In this document: positions 1 to 10,103 of the stretch, in pieces
Layout of the letters: every line of letters begins with the position of its first letter
Position numbering within the stretch: the first letter of the stretch is position 1
Origin: Orientallactaga sibirica
Taxonomy: Eukaryota; Chordata; Mammalia; Rodentia; Dipodidae
Direction of reading: 5' to 3'
Length of the DNA stretch: 64,000 nt
Assembly: GCA_036365145.1 (NCBI GenBank)
Contig: JAEOAD010000034.1
Coordinates: 17,327,501-17,391,500 of the forward strand
The notes under the pieces: generated by a model
What the model saw: the letters and a program-made list of their open reading frames with translations, nothing else
Told to the model about the DNA's origin: nothing
The model's database searches: none
Position numbers and translations under genes: made by a program

Positions 1-75
1 TAAATAATATCCCTTCCTCCATAACTGTGCCTGGTCTGGAAGTTCATCTCAGCGAACCTGAAGCTGTCTGCTACA
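1..75 (+). mobile_element. MaLR-type LTR, 3' end only (left LTR of tandem array)
   Basis: The last 75 bp of an LTR, ending in the family terminus GCTGTCTGCTACA. It is identical to the same stretch of the LTR at 1281-1673. The rest lies beyond the window edge. It is the left LTR of the array that runs to 3269. Confidence 0.85.
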
Positions 76-1280
76 GTAAAGTAGTACCTAGGAGTGTGGG
101 GTGAGATGAACCAGATCATGTGGATGTTCATCTTTTGGAACCTTTGTTTTGGAGGAATGGGCATGGACTTGGTGCTTGCAACTGAAGATGCCTTCTGGAG
201 TGGTAAGCCAAGTTTTATGGACTATTCTGATGAGAGTTTGAGAATGCTAAGTGCAGTATTGAACTTCGAGGCTTTGCCTATGAGCTTTCTAAGGGGAAGG
301 AAAGAGTGCAGAGGACTTTGTTGGAACTGGGCTACTGGCATAAGGGATGGCTACGTTCTGCTATGCAGGCCCAGAAAGTTTGATCAAGGTTAAATTTGTA
401 ATGGACTCATGTGCTTGGCTAAAGATATCGGACTGAGATTTTAAGCTGGAAAACCTCAAGCAAGTTAAAAGTAGAGGCATTGAGACTGGTTTAGCTGCTA
501 TTGTCGACATATTAGCAATTTAAGGAAGGTGGAAGGAAGGTGGCCTGATGACTGATTTAGATTAAAACAATGGAGAGGATGCCTGAGGAAAGACTGTTAA
601 AAATGCAAATTCTTGGAAAGAGCTGACTGGAGAAGGAACCTGCTTTTCAAGGCTATGATTTATTTCATCCCTGGATTAAGAATATGGCTGTGTCCTGCAC
701 ACCTGGTATTAGTTTTGAAGCATAAAAAATGCACGGAGTGGTCATGAATTGCACACGGTTCCAGGAGCCGCTGCTGAGATGCGGCATGAGGCAGGGCATG
801 AAGACCCTCAGGAATAGGCTGGAAGAGCCTTTGGAAGATGGACCATGGTTTGCATGGAGACCTGAAGATGTTTTGGATATACCAGGACTATGCAAGGACT
901 CCCATGTAGTGCAGTTTTGGCCTGGGATCAAAGTTTTCCCTGGCAACTCTGCCCAGCTGGAGGGGCAGAATTGGAAAACCTGGAGACTGTCAGTCTCTGG
1001 TTATATTGAACTTGAACTGCAGAAGTTTGATGACGGCTGATGGTGGTTGAGTTTGCATTATTCTAGTCTCTCCTTGCTATTCCTTATACAGTTAAAATGT
1101 TTACTCTGTGCCTTTACATGTTGAAAGTATTTAACTTGTTTGATTTTACAGGACTCACTATCTTAAGTTGATCAAGACTGTGAGAACCTTTGAAATTGGG
1201 CTGAGTACAATTTACAATGTGTGATAGTTATAAATCTATTGGGGTCCAGGAGCTAAATATATTGGGGGCCAGGGGCGGAA
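76..1280 (+). mobile_element. MaLR-type internal region, copy 1
   Basis: This is the 1205-bp internal part of a non-autonomous ERVL-MaLR-type element. Just after the left LTR is a primer-binding-site-like stretch complementary to tRNA-Leu(UAA); compared with the cleaner site at 17857-17873 it is degraded, with a substitution and extra bases. The 3' end is a G-rich polypurine tract directly before the next LTR. I see no gag, protease or pol motifs. The only notable frame is 106-393 (95 codons). It is nearly identical to copy 2 at 1674-2876: by eye only three small indels, around 715-770. Family assignment rests on LTR ends, PBS type and size; subfamily name unknown. Confidence 0.8.
106..393 (+). 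CDS. 95-codon open frame in MaLR internal region (doubtful protein)
   Basis: An ATG-initiated frame starting MNQIMW and ending KFDQG, about 30 bp after the LTR. Frames of the same length occupy the same place at 1704-1991 and 17878-18165. I recognise no domain, signal peptide or retroviral motif. Against the 17.9 kb copy most base changes alter the residue, and a short stretch is shifted by compensating indels, which argues against selection on a protein. The older relative near 10.1 kb has an early stop in this region. Probably a chance frame kept because the copies are young; translation is not shown. Confidence 0.25.
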   Translation: MNQIMWMFIFWNLCFGGMGMDLVLATEDAFWSGKPSFMDYSDESLRMLSAVLNFEALPMSFLRGRKECRGLCWNWATGIRDGYVLLCRPRKFDQG

Positions 1281-1673
1281 TGTGGTAGCTTAAATATATG
1301 TCCCCCAATATATTCAGTGTTTTACTAGTTATAGTTTGCATTTGCAATCACCTTGCTAGAGGCAATGTCACTGGGGGCCGGTCTTAAGTTGTTAATGGTA
1401 TGGGTTTGAGATTCCATTGTAAAGATATGCAAATGTGCCTAGCAGTTGTTCCTGAAGTGTGCTGTGTGACCTTTTGGCTATAGTTTTGCTCTGTGTGCTG
1501 TGGTGGCTGGTCGGCTTTCTCTCTCTCTGCTTGGCCCTGTGAAGGCAGGTCAGCTTCTTCTGCCATTATGGAACTTCCCCTGGATCTGTAAGCTTCAATA
1601 AATAATATCCCTTCCTCCATAACTGTGCCTGGTCTGGAAGTTCATCTCAGCGAACCTGAAGCTGTCTGCTACA
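1281..1673 (+). mobile_element. MaLR-type LTR, middle LTR of tandem array
   Basis: A complete 393-bp LTR running TGTGGTAGCTT to GTCTGCTACA, with an AATAAA near its 3' end and the octamer ATGCAAAT at 1427-1434. Its last 75 bp match the left LTR exactly. It differs from the right LTR (2877-3269) at about five positions, four of them in the last 75 bp. Its first ~270 bp match the right LTR. This fits a recombinant LTR formed by unequal crossing-over between LTRs. Confidence 0.85.
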
Positions 1674-2876
1674 GTAAAGTAGTACCTAGGAGTGTGGGGT
1701 GAGATGAACCAGATCATGTGGATGTTCATCTTTTGGAACCTTTGTTTTGGAGGAATGGGCATGGACTTGGTGCTTGCAACTGAAGATGCCTTCTGGAGTG
1801 GTAAGCCAAGTTTTATGGACTATTCTGATGAGAGTTTGAGAATGCTAAGTGCAGTATTGAACTTCGAGGCTTTGCCTATGAGCTTTCTAAGGGGAAGGAA
1901 AGAGTGCAGAGGACTTTGTTGGAACTGGGCTACTGGCATAAGGGATGGCTACGTTCTGCTATGCAGGCCCAGAAAGTTTGATCAAGGTTAAATTTGTAAT
2001 GGACTCATGTGCTTGGCTAAAGATATCGGACTGAGATTTTAAGCTGGAAAACCTCAAGCAAGTTAAAAGTAGAGGCATTGAGACTGGTTTAGCTGCTATT
2101 GTCGACATATTAGCAATTTAAGGAAGGTGGAAGGAAGGTGGCCTGATGACTGATTTAGATTAAAACAATGGAGAGGATGCCTGAGGAAAGACTGTTAAAA
2201 ATGCAAATTCTTGGAAAGAGCTGACTGGAGAAGGAACCTGCTTTTCAAGGCTATGATTTATTTCATCCCTGGATTAAGAATATGGCTGTGTCCTGCACAC
2301 CTGGTATTAGTTTTTGAAGCATAAAAATGCACGGAGTGGTCATGAATTGCACGGTTCCAGGAGCCGCTGCTGAGATGCGGCATGAGGCAGGGCATGAAGA
2401 CCCTCAGGAATAGGCTGGAAGAGCCTTTGGAAGATGGACCATGGTTTGCATGGAGACCTGAAGATGTTTTGGATATACCAGGACTATGCAAGGACTCCCA
2501 TGTAGTGCAGTTTTGGCCTGGGATCAAAGTTTTCCCTGGCAACTCTGCCCAGCTGGAGGGGCAGAATTGGAAAACCTGGAGACTGTCAGTCTCTGGTTAT
2601 ATTGAACTTGAACTGCAGAAGTTTGATGACGGCTGATGGTGGTTGAGTTTGCATTATTCTAGTCTCTCCTTGCTATTCCTTATACAGTTAAAATGTTTAC
2701 TCTGTGCCTTTACATGTTGAAAGTATTTAACTTGTTTGATTTTACAGGACTCACTATCTTAAGTTGATCAAGACTGTGAGAACCTTTGAAATTGGGCTGA
2801 GTACAATTTACAATGTGTGATAGTTATAAATCTATTGGGGTCCAGGAGCTAAATATATTGGGGGCCAGGGGCGGAA
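1674..2876 (+). mobile_element. MaLR-type internal region, copy 2
   Basis: A 1203-bp repeat of 76-1280, sharing the same degraded primer-binding site, the same 95-codon frame (1704-1991) and the same polypurine tract. It differs from copy 1 by roughly +1 T, -1 A and -2 bases near 2312-2354. Such closeness means a recent duplication, or an assembly duplication, not two independent insertions. Confidence 0.8.
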
Positions 2877-3269
2877 TGTGGTAGCTTAAATATATGTCCC
2901 CCAATATATTCAGTGTTTTACTAGTTATAGTTTGCATTTGCAATCACCTTGCTAGAGGCAATGTCACTGGGGGCCGGTCTTAAGTTGTTAATGGTATGGG
3001 TTTGAGATTCCATTGTAAAGATATGCAAATGTGCCTAGCAGTTGTTCCTGAAGTGTGCTGTGTGACCTTTTGGCTATAGTTTTGCTCTGTGTGCTGTGGT
3101 GGCTGGTCGGCTTTCTCTCTCTCTGCTTGGCCCTGTGAAGGCAGGTCAGCGTCTTCTGCCATTATGGAACTTCCCCTGGATCTGTAAGCTTCAATAAATA
3201 ATGTCCCTTCTTCCATAACTGTGCCTTGTCTGGAAGTTCATCTCAGCGAACCTGAAGCTGTCTGTTACA
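2877..3269 (+). mobile_element. MaLR-type LTR, right LTR of tandem array
   Basis: A 393-bp LTR ending GTCTGTTACA. It carries private substitutions near 3151, 3202, 3211, 3227 and 3265 that neither the middle LTR nor the visible left LTR shares. It retains the octamer at 3023-3030 and the AATAAA signal. It abuts half a SINE at 3270. Confidence 0.85.
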
Positions 3270-3382
3270 GCACGCATCTGGATTTTGTTCGCAGCAGCTG
3301 AGAGGCTGCTGGCACACCCATTCTCTATCTGTCTCCCTCTCCCTCTCTCTCTCTGTCTTCTCAAAAAAAAAAGAAAAAAGGG
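3270..3382 (+). mobile_element. tRNA-derived SINE, 3' half, split by the MaLR array
   Basis: The 3' half of the long tRNA-type SINE seen complete at 34495-34787: GCACGCATCTGGATTTTGTT, a GCTGAGAGGCTGCTGGCACA stretch, a CT-rich run and an A-rich tail. The 5' half is absent here and should lie left of the window, because the LTR element inserted into the SINE. GCACG at 3270-3274 would be the right copy of the 5-bp TSD. Confidence 0.7.
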
Positions 3383-3516
3383 AGACAGCATTCCTCAGGA
3401 TAACACTCCAGCTTGCTTTCTGGCCTCTAAACATACATGTACATGTGCAGGAGAGCCTGTGTGCACAAACACACAGGTGGCCCTGCACACATTTATGCAT
3501 TGAAAAGAGAGAGGGG

Positions 3517-3675
3517 AGGCCATGAGTGGTGGCTCATGACTTTAATCCCAGCACTTGGAAGGCAGATGTAGGAGGATCATCATGAGTTCATGGCCACCCA
3601 GAGGATACACAGTGATTTCCATGTCAGCTTGGGCTAGAGTAAGACCCTACCTCAAAAACAAAAACAAAAAAAGAG
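3517..3675 (+). mobile_element. B1 SINE (7SL-derived)
   Basis: Contains the B1 landmarks TTTAATCCCAGCACTTGG, GGAGGATCATCATGAGTTC and GTAAGACCCTACCTC, followed by an A-rich tail. Moderately diverged. Confidence 0.85.
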
Positions 3676-3892
3676 GGGGTATGGAATCTGAAAAAAAAAA
3701 ATGTCAACAGGCTATAATAATTCTCCAAGAAGGGCTCCCCCCCCCAAAAAAAAAAAACACTAGAGAAATACCCTAGCAGAGAGAAGCAGATAGGTATCTC
3801 ACAGTCTGTAGTTCCATTTAAATAAATGTTACTGGAATATCCTGTAATCATTTATGCAAGATTAGAATAGTATATTTATTGACATGCAAAAT
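3676..3892. other. Unassigned A-rich stretch
   Basis: Contains poly(A) and poly(C) runs around 3690-3760 and no recognisable gene or repeat. Confidence 0.5.
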
Positions 3893-4075
3893 TACTTAGA
3901 ATATAGAAGGTGTATGCACTGTACTAAGTGATTCACATATGTTATTCCTTTAAATCCCAAAAGCTTTTGAAGATGAGGAAACCCAGTGTAAAAGCAATAT
4001 GTAAACCATCCAATATTTAGCATCTGATAGAGGATTACAGCCCAGACATACTCTGTCCCATGAGCATCCCTGGAC
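3893..4075 (+). mobile_element. MIR relic
   Basis: Degenerate similarity to the mammal-wide MIR core: a CACTGTACTAAGTGATTCAC stretch, then ATTCCTTTAAATCCC, GATGAGGAAACCCAG and GAGGATTACAGCCCAG in the expected order. Confidence 0.6.
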
Positions 4076-5829
4076 GAGAACACATAAGGTTCTGAAAAAA
4101 TTCATCCTGAGAATAGACTATTTCTTTAAAAAAGAAAAATTGCTTATGAACACTTTTGCTTTGTTTTTTTTTTCCTCAGATATAAGGTCTTTCTATTGCT
4201 GTTAAAATGATAAGTAAAAGACTGAAATATATATCTTTTAGTTGCTCAAATCACTACTATAAACCAAATCTTATCAAAACACATGGCAATTGCCTATGAC
4301 CCATGGAATCAGAATGTGTAACAAAGTCATTTCTGTCAAACAGCCCAACATCTTGACCAAGTATGACCTGTATGAATAAAGTGTAAGAAGTACTATCATT
4401 GTGCTACAGGGATCAAGCTGAAGGTGTGATAGATGAGTAAATTTCTTTAGACTGGCAACATTAATAGCTTCTAATATTCGTAGAAATCTCAAAGCCTCTT
4501 AAATCTACTGTCAGCTATCCCATTTGATTATGGGTTACTGTTAGGGACATGAGAATTAGAGAATCAAATGACTTCCATGATGTTAAATAACACATGCAAA
4601 GTAAAGAATGACTCACTGCTAGAGGCTGGCGGCGAGCTCAGGGAGCCCTTTTCTCCTTAGAGTATCACCTCCAGGGTAGCATAGCATGCTTTTGAAAATA
4701 TTTCACATTTATCTTGTTTACGTTCACTAGAGCAACTAGTTTAACTAGTTTGTGCATAATATTTACTTTATGGCAAGGGAAGTACTAGGGATACAGGCAT
4801 GTACAAATTTCACAAAAATTGCATTGAGGCTATTAAACATTGAAAACATAAACAAAAGTATAACTATAGAAAGTAGAATATTAAGTAGATTTCACCCTTC
4901 ATTTAGTTTTTTTCCATTGCCTCATTTTTGAAAACAATATATTTCTCAACCTATTATTTTTTCACTTAAATATATCAATAACCCTATCCTGTGCCTATAC
5001 ATAGAAATGTAGTCACACATTATTAGGTCTAGAAGAGACATTCAAAGGAAAAGAGAATAGACTTTCTGTTGCTTTTGTCCAATGAATGATGAAATTAAGT
5101 GTTTTTATCTAAAAGAATCTCGTGAAAATATTGAGTGCCACTTGATGCATTGTGGAAATAACAAGCTCCAGTGTGAAGTAAGCTATAGTCTCTCTGTTTT
5201 TCTTCCTAAATAATTTTTCTTTTAAATTTGGCCAAATTGGAATTTTCTTTCATATATTATATATTTCTGAAATTATTGATGTAAAATATGCTATTTGCAA
5301 AAGAAAAGCTCAAAATATCATATATAATTTACAGGTCATAATCACCTTTCACCTCATCTCAGCCACTCATTATTGGCGTATAACAACCTCAATGATGTTT
5401 CTAGATTCCATCATAGTTTTATTGTTATATGATTTAACATGTTTCTATCACATAATTATAATCAGAGACATGTTTTACAAGCACAAATTCTCTTAGAATT
5501 TATATGTTTCATTACAAATAACGTTGATTTAACAAGTTCTATTAGTTTTGAATCCTTCATGGTTACACATGTAGGCACTGAATTCAAGCAGATTCAAGTG
5601 TGACTCATCTCTACTATTTAATACCTCTTCCATCTTGCACAATTGACTTATTGTGTAAGCTTGTTTGTTCTTCAGTCTACAACACTGAATATGTATTTTT
5701 AAGAGGGACAGATTAAAAATCTGAGATGATGTCGATAATGAGCTGTACAGTTTCTATGCATAAGAACTACACCATTGTTTCCCTTAATCATAAATTTGCA
5801 AAATTAATTACTTTTGCATTGATTTACTG
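4076..5829. other. AT-rich unique DNA, no gene seen
   Basis: About 1.75 kb of AT-rich sequence. The longest frames are short, stop-interrupted and lack recognisable protein. No SINE or LTR was recognised; heavily decayed L1 could be missed by eye. Confidence 0.5.
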
Positions 5830-6190
5830 TATTTAACTTATATAGAAATAAACCCTTTGCAGATGTGGTTGGTTAAGATGAGGTCATATAGATGAAGTTG
5901 TGCTGTAATCTAACAACATGTCCTTATAAGAGGAGGGAAAATTGGAAATGGAGATGAGCTGGTATAAAAACACATCAGGACAACACATAGGGTGATGCTT
6001 CTGTACATCTACGATTGCCAGCAACCAACAGAAGCTGGAAAGAACAAGGAAATATTCTGTAGAATCTAGAGGAAGCATAGCCCTTACTAACACTGTAATT
6101 TGGAACTTTAAGCTTAAGAAATGTGAGTTGTTTTTGGTTATGATAGGCCATCAGTTTAGTAATGTTATGGACACTATAGCAAATGCTTAC
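5830..6190 (+). mobile_element. MLT1-like ancient MaLR LTR
   Basis: Resembles the middle and 3' part of mammal-wide MLT1 LTRs in order: CCCTTTGCAGATGTGGTT, AAGATGAGGTCAT, TGTCCTTATAAGAGGAG, AACAGAAGCTGGAAAGAAC, then a GTTATGGACACTATAGCAAA-type end. Highly diverged, so old. Edges approximate. Confidence 0.6.
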
Positions 6191-6529
6191 GATACATTTT
6201 ATTTTAGCCATTTTAATTGATTTAACATATATGCTCTTGCTTTAGTGGTTCTTTGTAGCTTTATACAATGGTGTAGGTGTGTCTGTGAGAACAACTATGA
6301 AGTTTCTGTGTGCCAGGTACATGGACAATCCTTACACACATAATTTATTATGTACTTCATTATACTATTATTATGGACTTATTTTAGCCAATGATATGCT
6401 TATTTAAACTACTGTTATAGATGCTAAATTTCCTATATAAAATTATACTTTTCATCAGTATATGAACTAAATAAAGTAGTTAATTCATTATTAATTATTA
6501 TTTGTATAATCATTATTACTATTGTTGTT
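6191..6529. other. AT-rich unique DNA, no gene seen
   Basis: No recognisable feature. Contains TTA/ATT-rich low-complexity sequence around 6470-6540. Confidence 0.5.
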
Positions 6530-6690
6530 TGTAGTGTTTTTAGTGGTCATGTGTTTTCTGACACAGGGTCTTACTTTATAGCCCAGGCTGTTCTGGTGCT
6601 TTCTGTTATAGCTGAGCCTGGCCTTCGACTTGCAATCCTATGTCAGCTTTGCATGTCCTGGGATTACAGGTGACTGCTACCCATGTATGT
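6530..6690 (-). mobile_element. Old B1-type SINE
   Basis: On the minus strand it reads as a diverged B1: the plus strand shows GGGTCTTACTTTATAGCCCA, GCCTGGCCTTCGACTTGCAA and CTGGGATTACAGG. More decayed than the other B1 copies here. Confidence 0.6.
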
Positions 6691-6949
6691 GACTTTTTAT
6701 TATTATTGTTGCTGAATAAACTTCAACTTAAAAACCAAAATGACCTGTTTTCAAAAAGAATCATTTCCAATTATTTGTAATTATAAAATTTTTCATTTGG
6801 GATAAAGATAGTGTGGTCATTTTCTACCAAATAAATAATCTTCCATCCTTAGTTAGATACTAAAACACCACTAAATCAGCATAACATAGATAACCAGTCT
6901 GGATAACCCCTTCTGTGCATAGACAAGTACACAATCTTTCTGATATTCG
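6691..6949. other. AT-rich unique DNA
   Basis: No gene or repeat recognised. Confidence 0.4.
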
Positions 6950-7135
6950 TCTTTCTTTGCTTCCTTTTCCTTCTATTCCTCTCCATTCTCTTTGCCCTTC
7001 TTGCCCTTTTTCCTTTCCTCTCTCCTCTTCTTTCTCACCTTTTTCTTGTCTCCCTCCTTCTTCTTTACTTCCTTGTCTTTCATCTCTCCCTCCTTCCTTC
7101 CTTGCTTCTCTCCCTCCTTCCATTTCTTGCACTTT
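6950..7135 (+). repeat. Polypyrimidine tract (CT/TTCC-rich)
   Basis: Nearly pure pyrimidine over about 185 bp, with imperfect CCTT and CTCCT units. It produces long but meaningless open frames (Ser/Leu/Pro-rich on one strand, Glu/Gly/Lys/Arg-rich on the other). Confidence 0.85.
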
Positions 7136-8103
7136 TTCTATCTTTCAAATCATAAACTAATATTAAAAGAGACTAGTATATTTGGGCAAGTCAACTCACT
7201 CAAATGTACACCAGCTGTACAACTGTCAACACTGATTCATGTACACTTTCTGCAATTAGTGAATATTTTGGAAGACACATAATTTTTCTAGATGGCAGCT
7301 TCACTGAATTTCTAAAATTTATTTCACAAATATTTCTTAATAACCTCCTGTGTGCTGATAAATGTGGGCAAAATACTGAATGTGAAGATGCAGCCATTTC
7401 TCCCATGGGATATCAATCTTCTTTGGAGAGAGAGATTAGCATCTAAAATTCAATTATTTGTTTGTCACTATGATACATCTGCAGTGAAGAATATCAAACC
7501 ATGCAGCAAGAAAACTTACATTAAGCTGCAATGTGAAAGAACATTCCTTCAAGGAACTCAGATTGAATGCTACCTGAAATATGATTAGGAGTAACACAAG
7601 CTAGATGGGGGAGGGAGAGGAAATCAGTTTGGGAACCAAGCAAAAGGCAACATGTTTTAGGACCTTGAACCTGGGAAGAGTTTGGATCAAAACTCAGATC
7701 TAAGAGAAGAATCATAGCACTACTAGGAAGAGTGGGAAGTAAGGGAAATTAAGGTGACTGAGTGGGCAGGACTAGTTCAAACAGCTCATAGAACATGCTC
7801 ACAATCTAACTTCACTTGTGGAAAATGAGGAAATGAATTTCTCTTGCCTGCTGCCAGTATGTGTCTTCTTTATGACTCAGCTTTGGTAGCTTAATAGTGT
7901 TGACATGTTTCAAGTGGCTCTGCTCTTGAAATTTCCCATAGGCATGGTATATGTTAGAAGAGGGAAAATATTAATAGAGACCCTTTATAACCATTCAAGA
8001 ATGGAGCGATACAAAATTACCTCACATTAAATATTTGTCAGTAAAATGAGCTAGTCATGTGTGAGACACATTAAGAAATAATTGACTTTTAAAATATTTT
8101 GGT
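7136..8103. other. Unique DNA, possible old LINE-2/MIR traces
   Basis: A weak L2/MIR-like phrase (CAAATATTTCTTAATAACCT then CCTGTGTGCTGATAAATG) occurs near 7328-7370. Small frames in 7200-7590 have no recognisable protein. Nothing seen in 7600-8103. Confidence 0.4.
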
Positions 8104-8248
8104 GGCCAGGCGTGGTGGCACATGCCTTTGATCCCAGCACTCGGGAGGCAGAGGTAGGAGGATCACCATGAGTTCGAGGCCACCCTGAGAATACAGAGTG
8201 AATTCCAGGTCAGCCTGGGCTATAGTGAGACCTTACCTCAGAAAAACC
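8104..8248 (+). mobile_element. B1 SINE (7SL-derived)
   Basis: A well-preserved B1: GGCCAGGCGTGGTGGCACAT, GATCCCAGCACTCGGGAGGC, GTGAATTCCAGGTCAGCCTG, ending in GTGAGACCTTACCTC plus a short A-rich tail. A (TG)n run follows. Confidence 0.9.
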
Positions 8249-8249
8249 A

Positions 8250-8251
<2 letters not shown>

Positions 8252-8280
<29 letters not shown>
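8252..8280 (+). repeat. (TG)n microsatellite
   Basis: About 14 TG units lying between the B1 tail and a B3-like SINE. Confidence 0.95.
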
Positions 8281-8525
8281 GCGTGCATGTATGTGTTTAT
8301 ATCTGTTCATAGGTATGCATGCATGTGTGAGGTGGCCATAGGTCAGTCTCTGAGGATCTACCTTAGTTGCTGATCTCTAACTTAATAATTGATATAAGAT
8401 CTTTTGCTAAACCAAGAGCATCCCAACATGTCTAGACTATTGAGTTCGTGATTCCCTGTCCAAACTCAGGTACTCATGCTAACAGAGCAAGTACTTTGAC
8501 TACTTAGTTCTCTGCCCAACCTCTA
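8281..8525 (-). mobile_element. B3-like SINE relic
   Basis: On the minus strand it fits a degraded B2/B3-type SINE. Plus-strand cues are GGTGGCCATAGGTCAGTCTC, a CAAACTCAGGTACTCATG block and TACTTAGTTCTCTGCCCAAC at the end (the SINE head). Poorly conserved. Confidence 0.5.
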
Positions 8526-9324
8526 ACTTTTTAAATTTAAAAACAAACATAAAACTGCAGCAAACATTTTCAAGCTCTACTGAATCTCACTTGACAGTTA
8601 AGCTGCCATCGTTTGGCTAGTGGTATAAAGCCACAATAAGGATACTGCCTTGACAATTAATAATAATTAGAATTTTCATTGGAGGGCTGAGACACAAATG
8701 GATTATTCATAGATGCCTTTCCTCACCAAACACTTCCCATACAGGCTAATTGAGTATCATCAGAAAGACCAAGTGAATTTTCATATTTCAATTTTATAGT
8801 TCTTGTTAAAGCCCAGGCTTGTATGGTTTTCTATTTTCCTATCGATCATTTAGTTTGTTGGTTTACATTAACTCTAACATACTTATCACCCTCATTCAAC
8901 CTTGTATAACTGTCTTCTAAGAAGTTTGAATAAAATGATGGGATACTATCAGCTTTAAACTTCAAGGTAATGTATCACTCTTTATCTGAATGAAGTATAA
9001 AATTCTTAACATATAATAATTAAAATTTTTATCCAAAATAATGGCTTGACTGAGATGTTTTTTCCCATGTAAGTAAGAATCACGTATTATAAAGTACTAT
9101 TTTGATTTGAACTTTATTCACTCCTCTGATTTTTATTCTTTATATTTAATTTCAGATTCCACTTAATAGAACGATACTTACATTGGTTTGTAGCACTTGT
9201 ATCAGTCAGGTTATATACCTTGTGTTGGTCATAGGATTTGACACAGATAATTAAGAAAATGTATCCATATATGCAATTCCATTTTTTGATTCCCCTGTTG
9301 CCCTTGTCTTCTATCTATGATAAA
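8526..9324. other. AT-rich unique DNA, no gene seen
   Basis: No recognisable protein frame, RNA or repeat. Confidence 0.5.
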
Positions 9325-9775
9325 AGCCCTTTGGAGTATATCAGTTACTTTCTTTGTTGCTGTGACAAAATATCTGATAAGAAAAAACTTAATGAATTTA
9401 ATGAATCTTATTTCTATTTACATTTAAGGGATACAGCCTTCATGTGTGGTAGGAAGGCATGGCAGAAGGTTCATGACCTAACTGATCACACTGCATGTGC
9501 TGACAAGAAGAAGTGATGAATGCTGGTGGCTAGATTTTTTTCTCCTTTTCATTCAGTCTGTAATCCCAACCCATGGGATAGACCTGCCCTAGGGTTTGTC
9601 TTCACACCTCAATTAACCTAATCTAAAAACTCAAACACATGCCTAGAGAATAATAGTAACCCAACGGGATAGTACTGCCCACATTTATGGTCTTTACAAC
9701 TCAATTAACCTAGCATAGAATCTTATAGACAAGCCCAGAAGTTTGCTTTCTAGATGATTCTATATCTTGTCAAGT
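9325..9775 (-). mobile_element. LTR-like rodent interspersed repeat
   Basis: Reverse-complement relative of 14360-14645. Read on the minus strand it contains TAGATTAGGTTAATTGAG, CCATGGGTTGGGATTACAGA, AGCATTCATCACTTCTTCTT and an end rich in TTTGTCACAGCAACA. The same family starts again at the right window edge. I recognise the family by its recurrence but cannot name it. Confidence 0.5.
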
Positions 9776-9879
9776 TGACTGTGTTAAAGTTATCTATAAA
9801 GGGGATTCATTAGAGTAGTTTGTAGATTATGGACTGGGCAGTCCAACATTAGCAGTCTGCAGACTGAGGTACCAGAGAA

Positions 9880-10103
9880 CACTGTAGCCCTAAGGTGTAT
9901 GTGGGGATAGATATGATTCCAAGACATAGGTGTGCAGAAAGGTTTGAGCTGTGCCTAGTTCTCTGCTATATGCTTCCATGAGGTGCTGGCTTGTGATGGT
10001 TTCTTTCTGTTTTTATTTGTGAAAGGGAGTGATGATGAAACTTCTCTCATAAACTGTGTCTGGTTTGGAAGTTCATTCTTGCAACATGGAATTGGCTAAA
10101 ACA
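9880..10103 (+). mobile_element. Old MaLR-type 5' LTR (partial)
   Basis: Its 3' half is clear: GTGCTGGCTTGTGATGG, CTCATAAACTGTGTCTGGTT, TGGAAGTTCATTCTTGCAAC, ending GCTAAAACA. Similarity to the partner LTR at 11501-11816 begins near 9880; the 5' end is lost or unrecognisable. Confidence 0.65.

Noticed and set aside
729..1040. Overlapping frames on both strands of the MaLR internal region
   Set aside because: Positions shift between copies through indels, so the frame is not kept; no retroviral motif.
6860..7160. Glu/Gly/Lys-rich and Ser/Pro-rich frames
   Set aside because: Products of a polypyrimidine tract.
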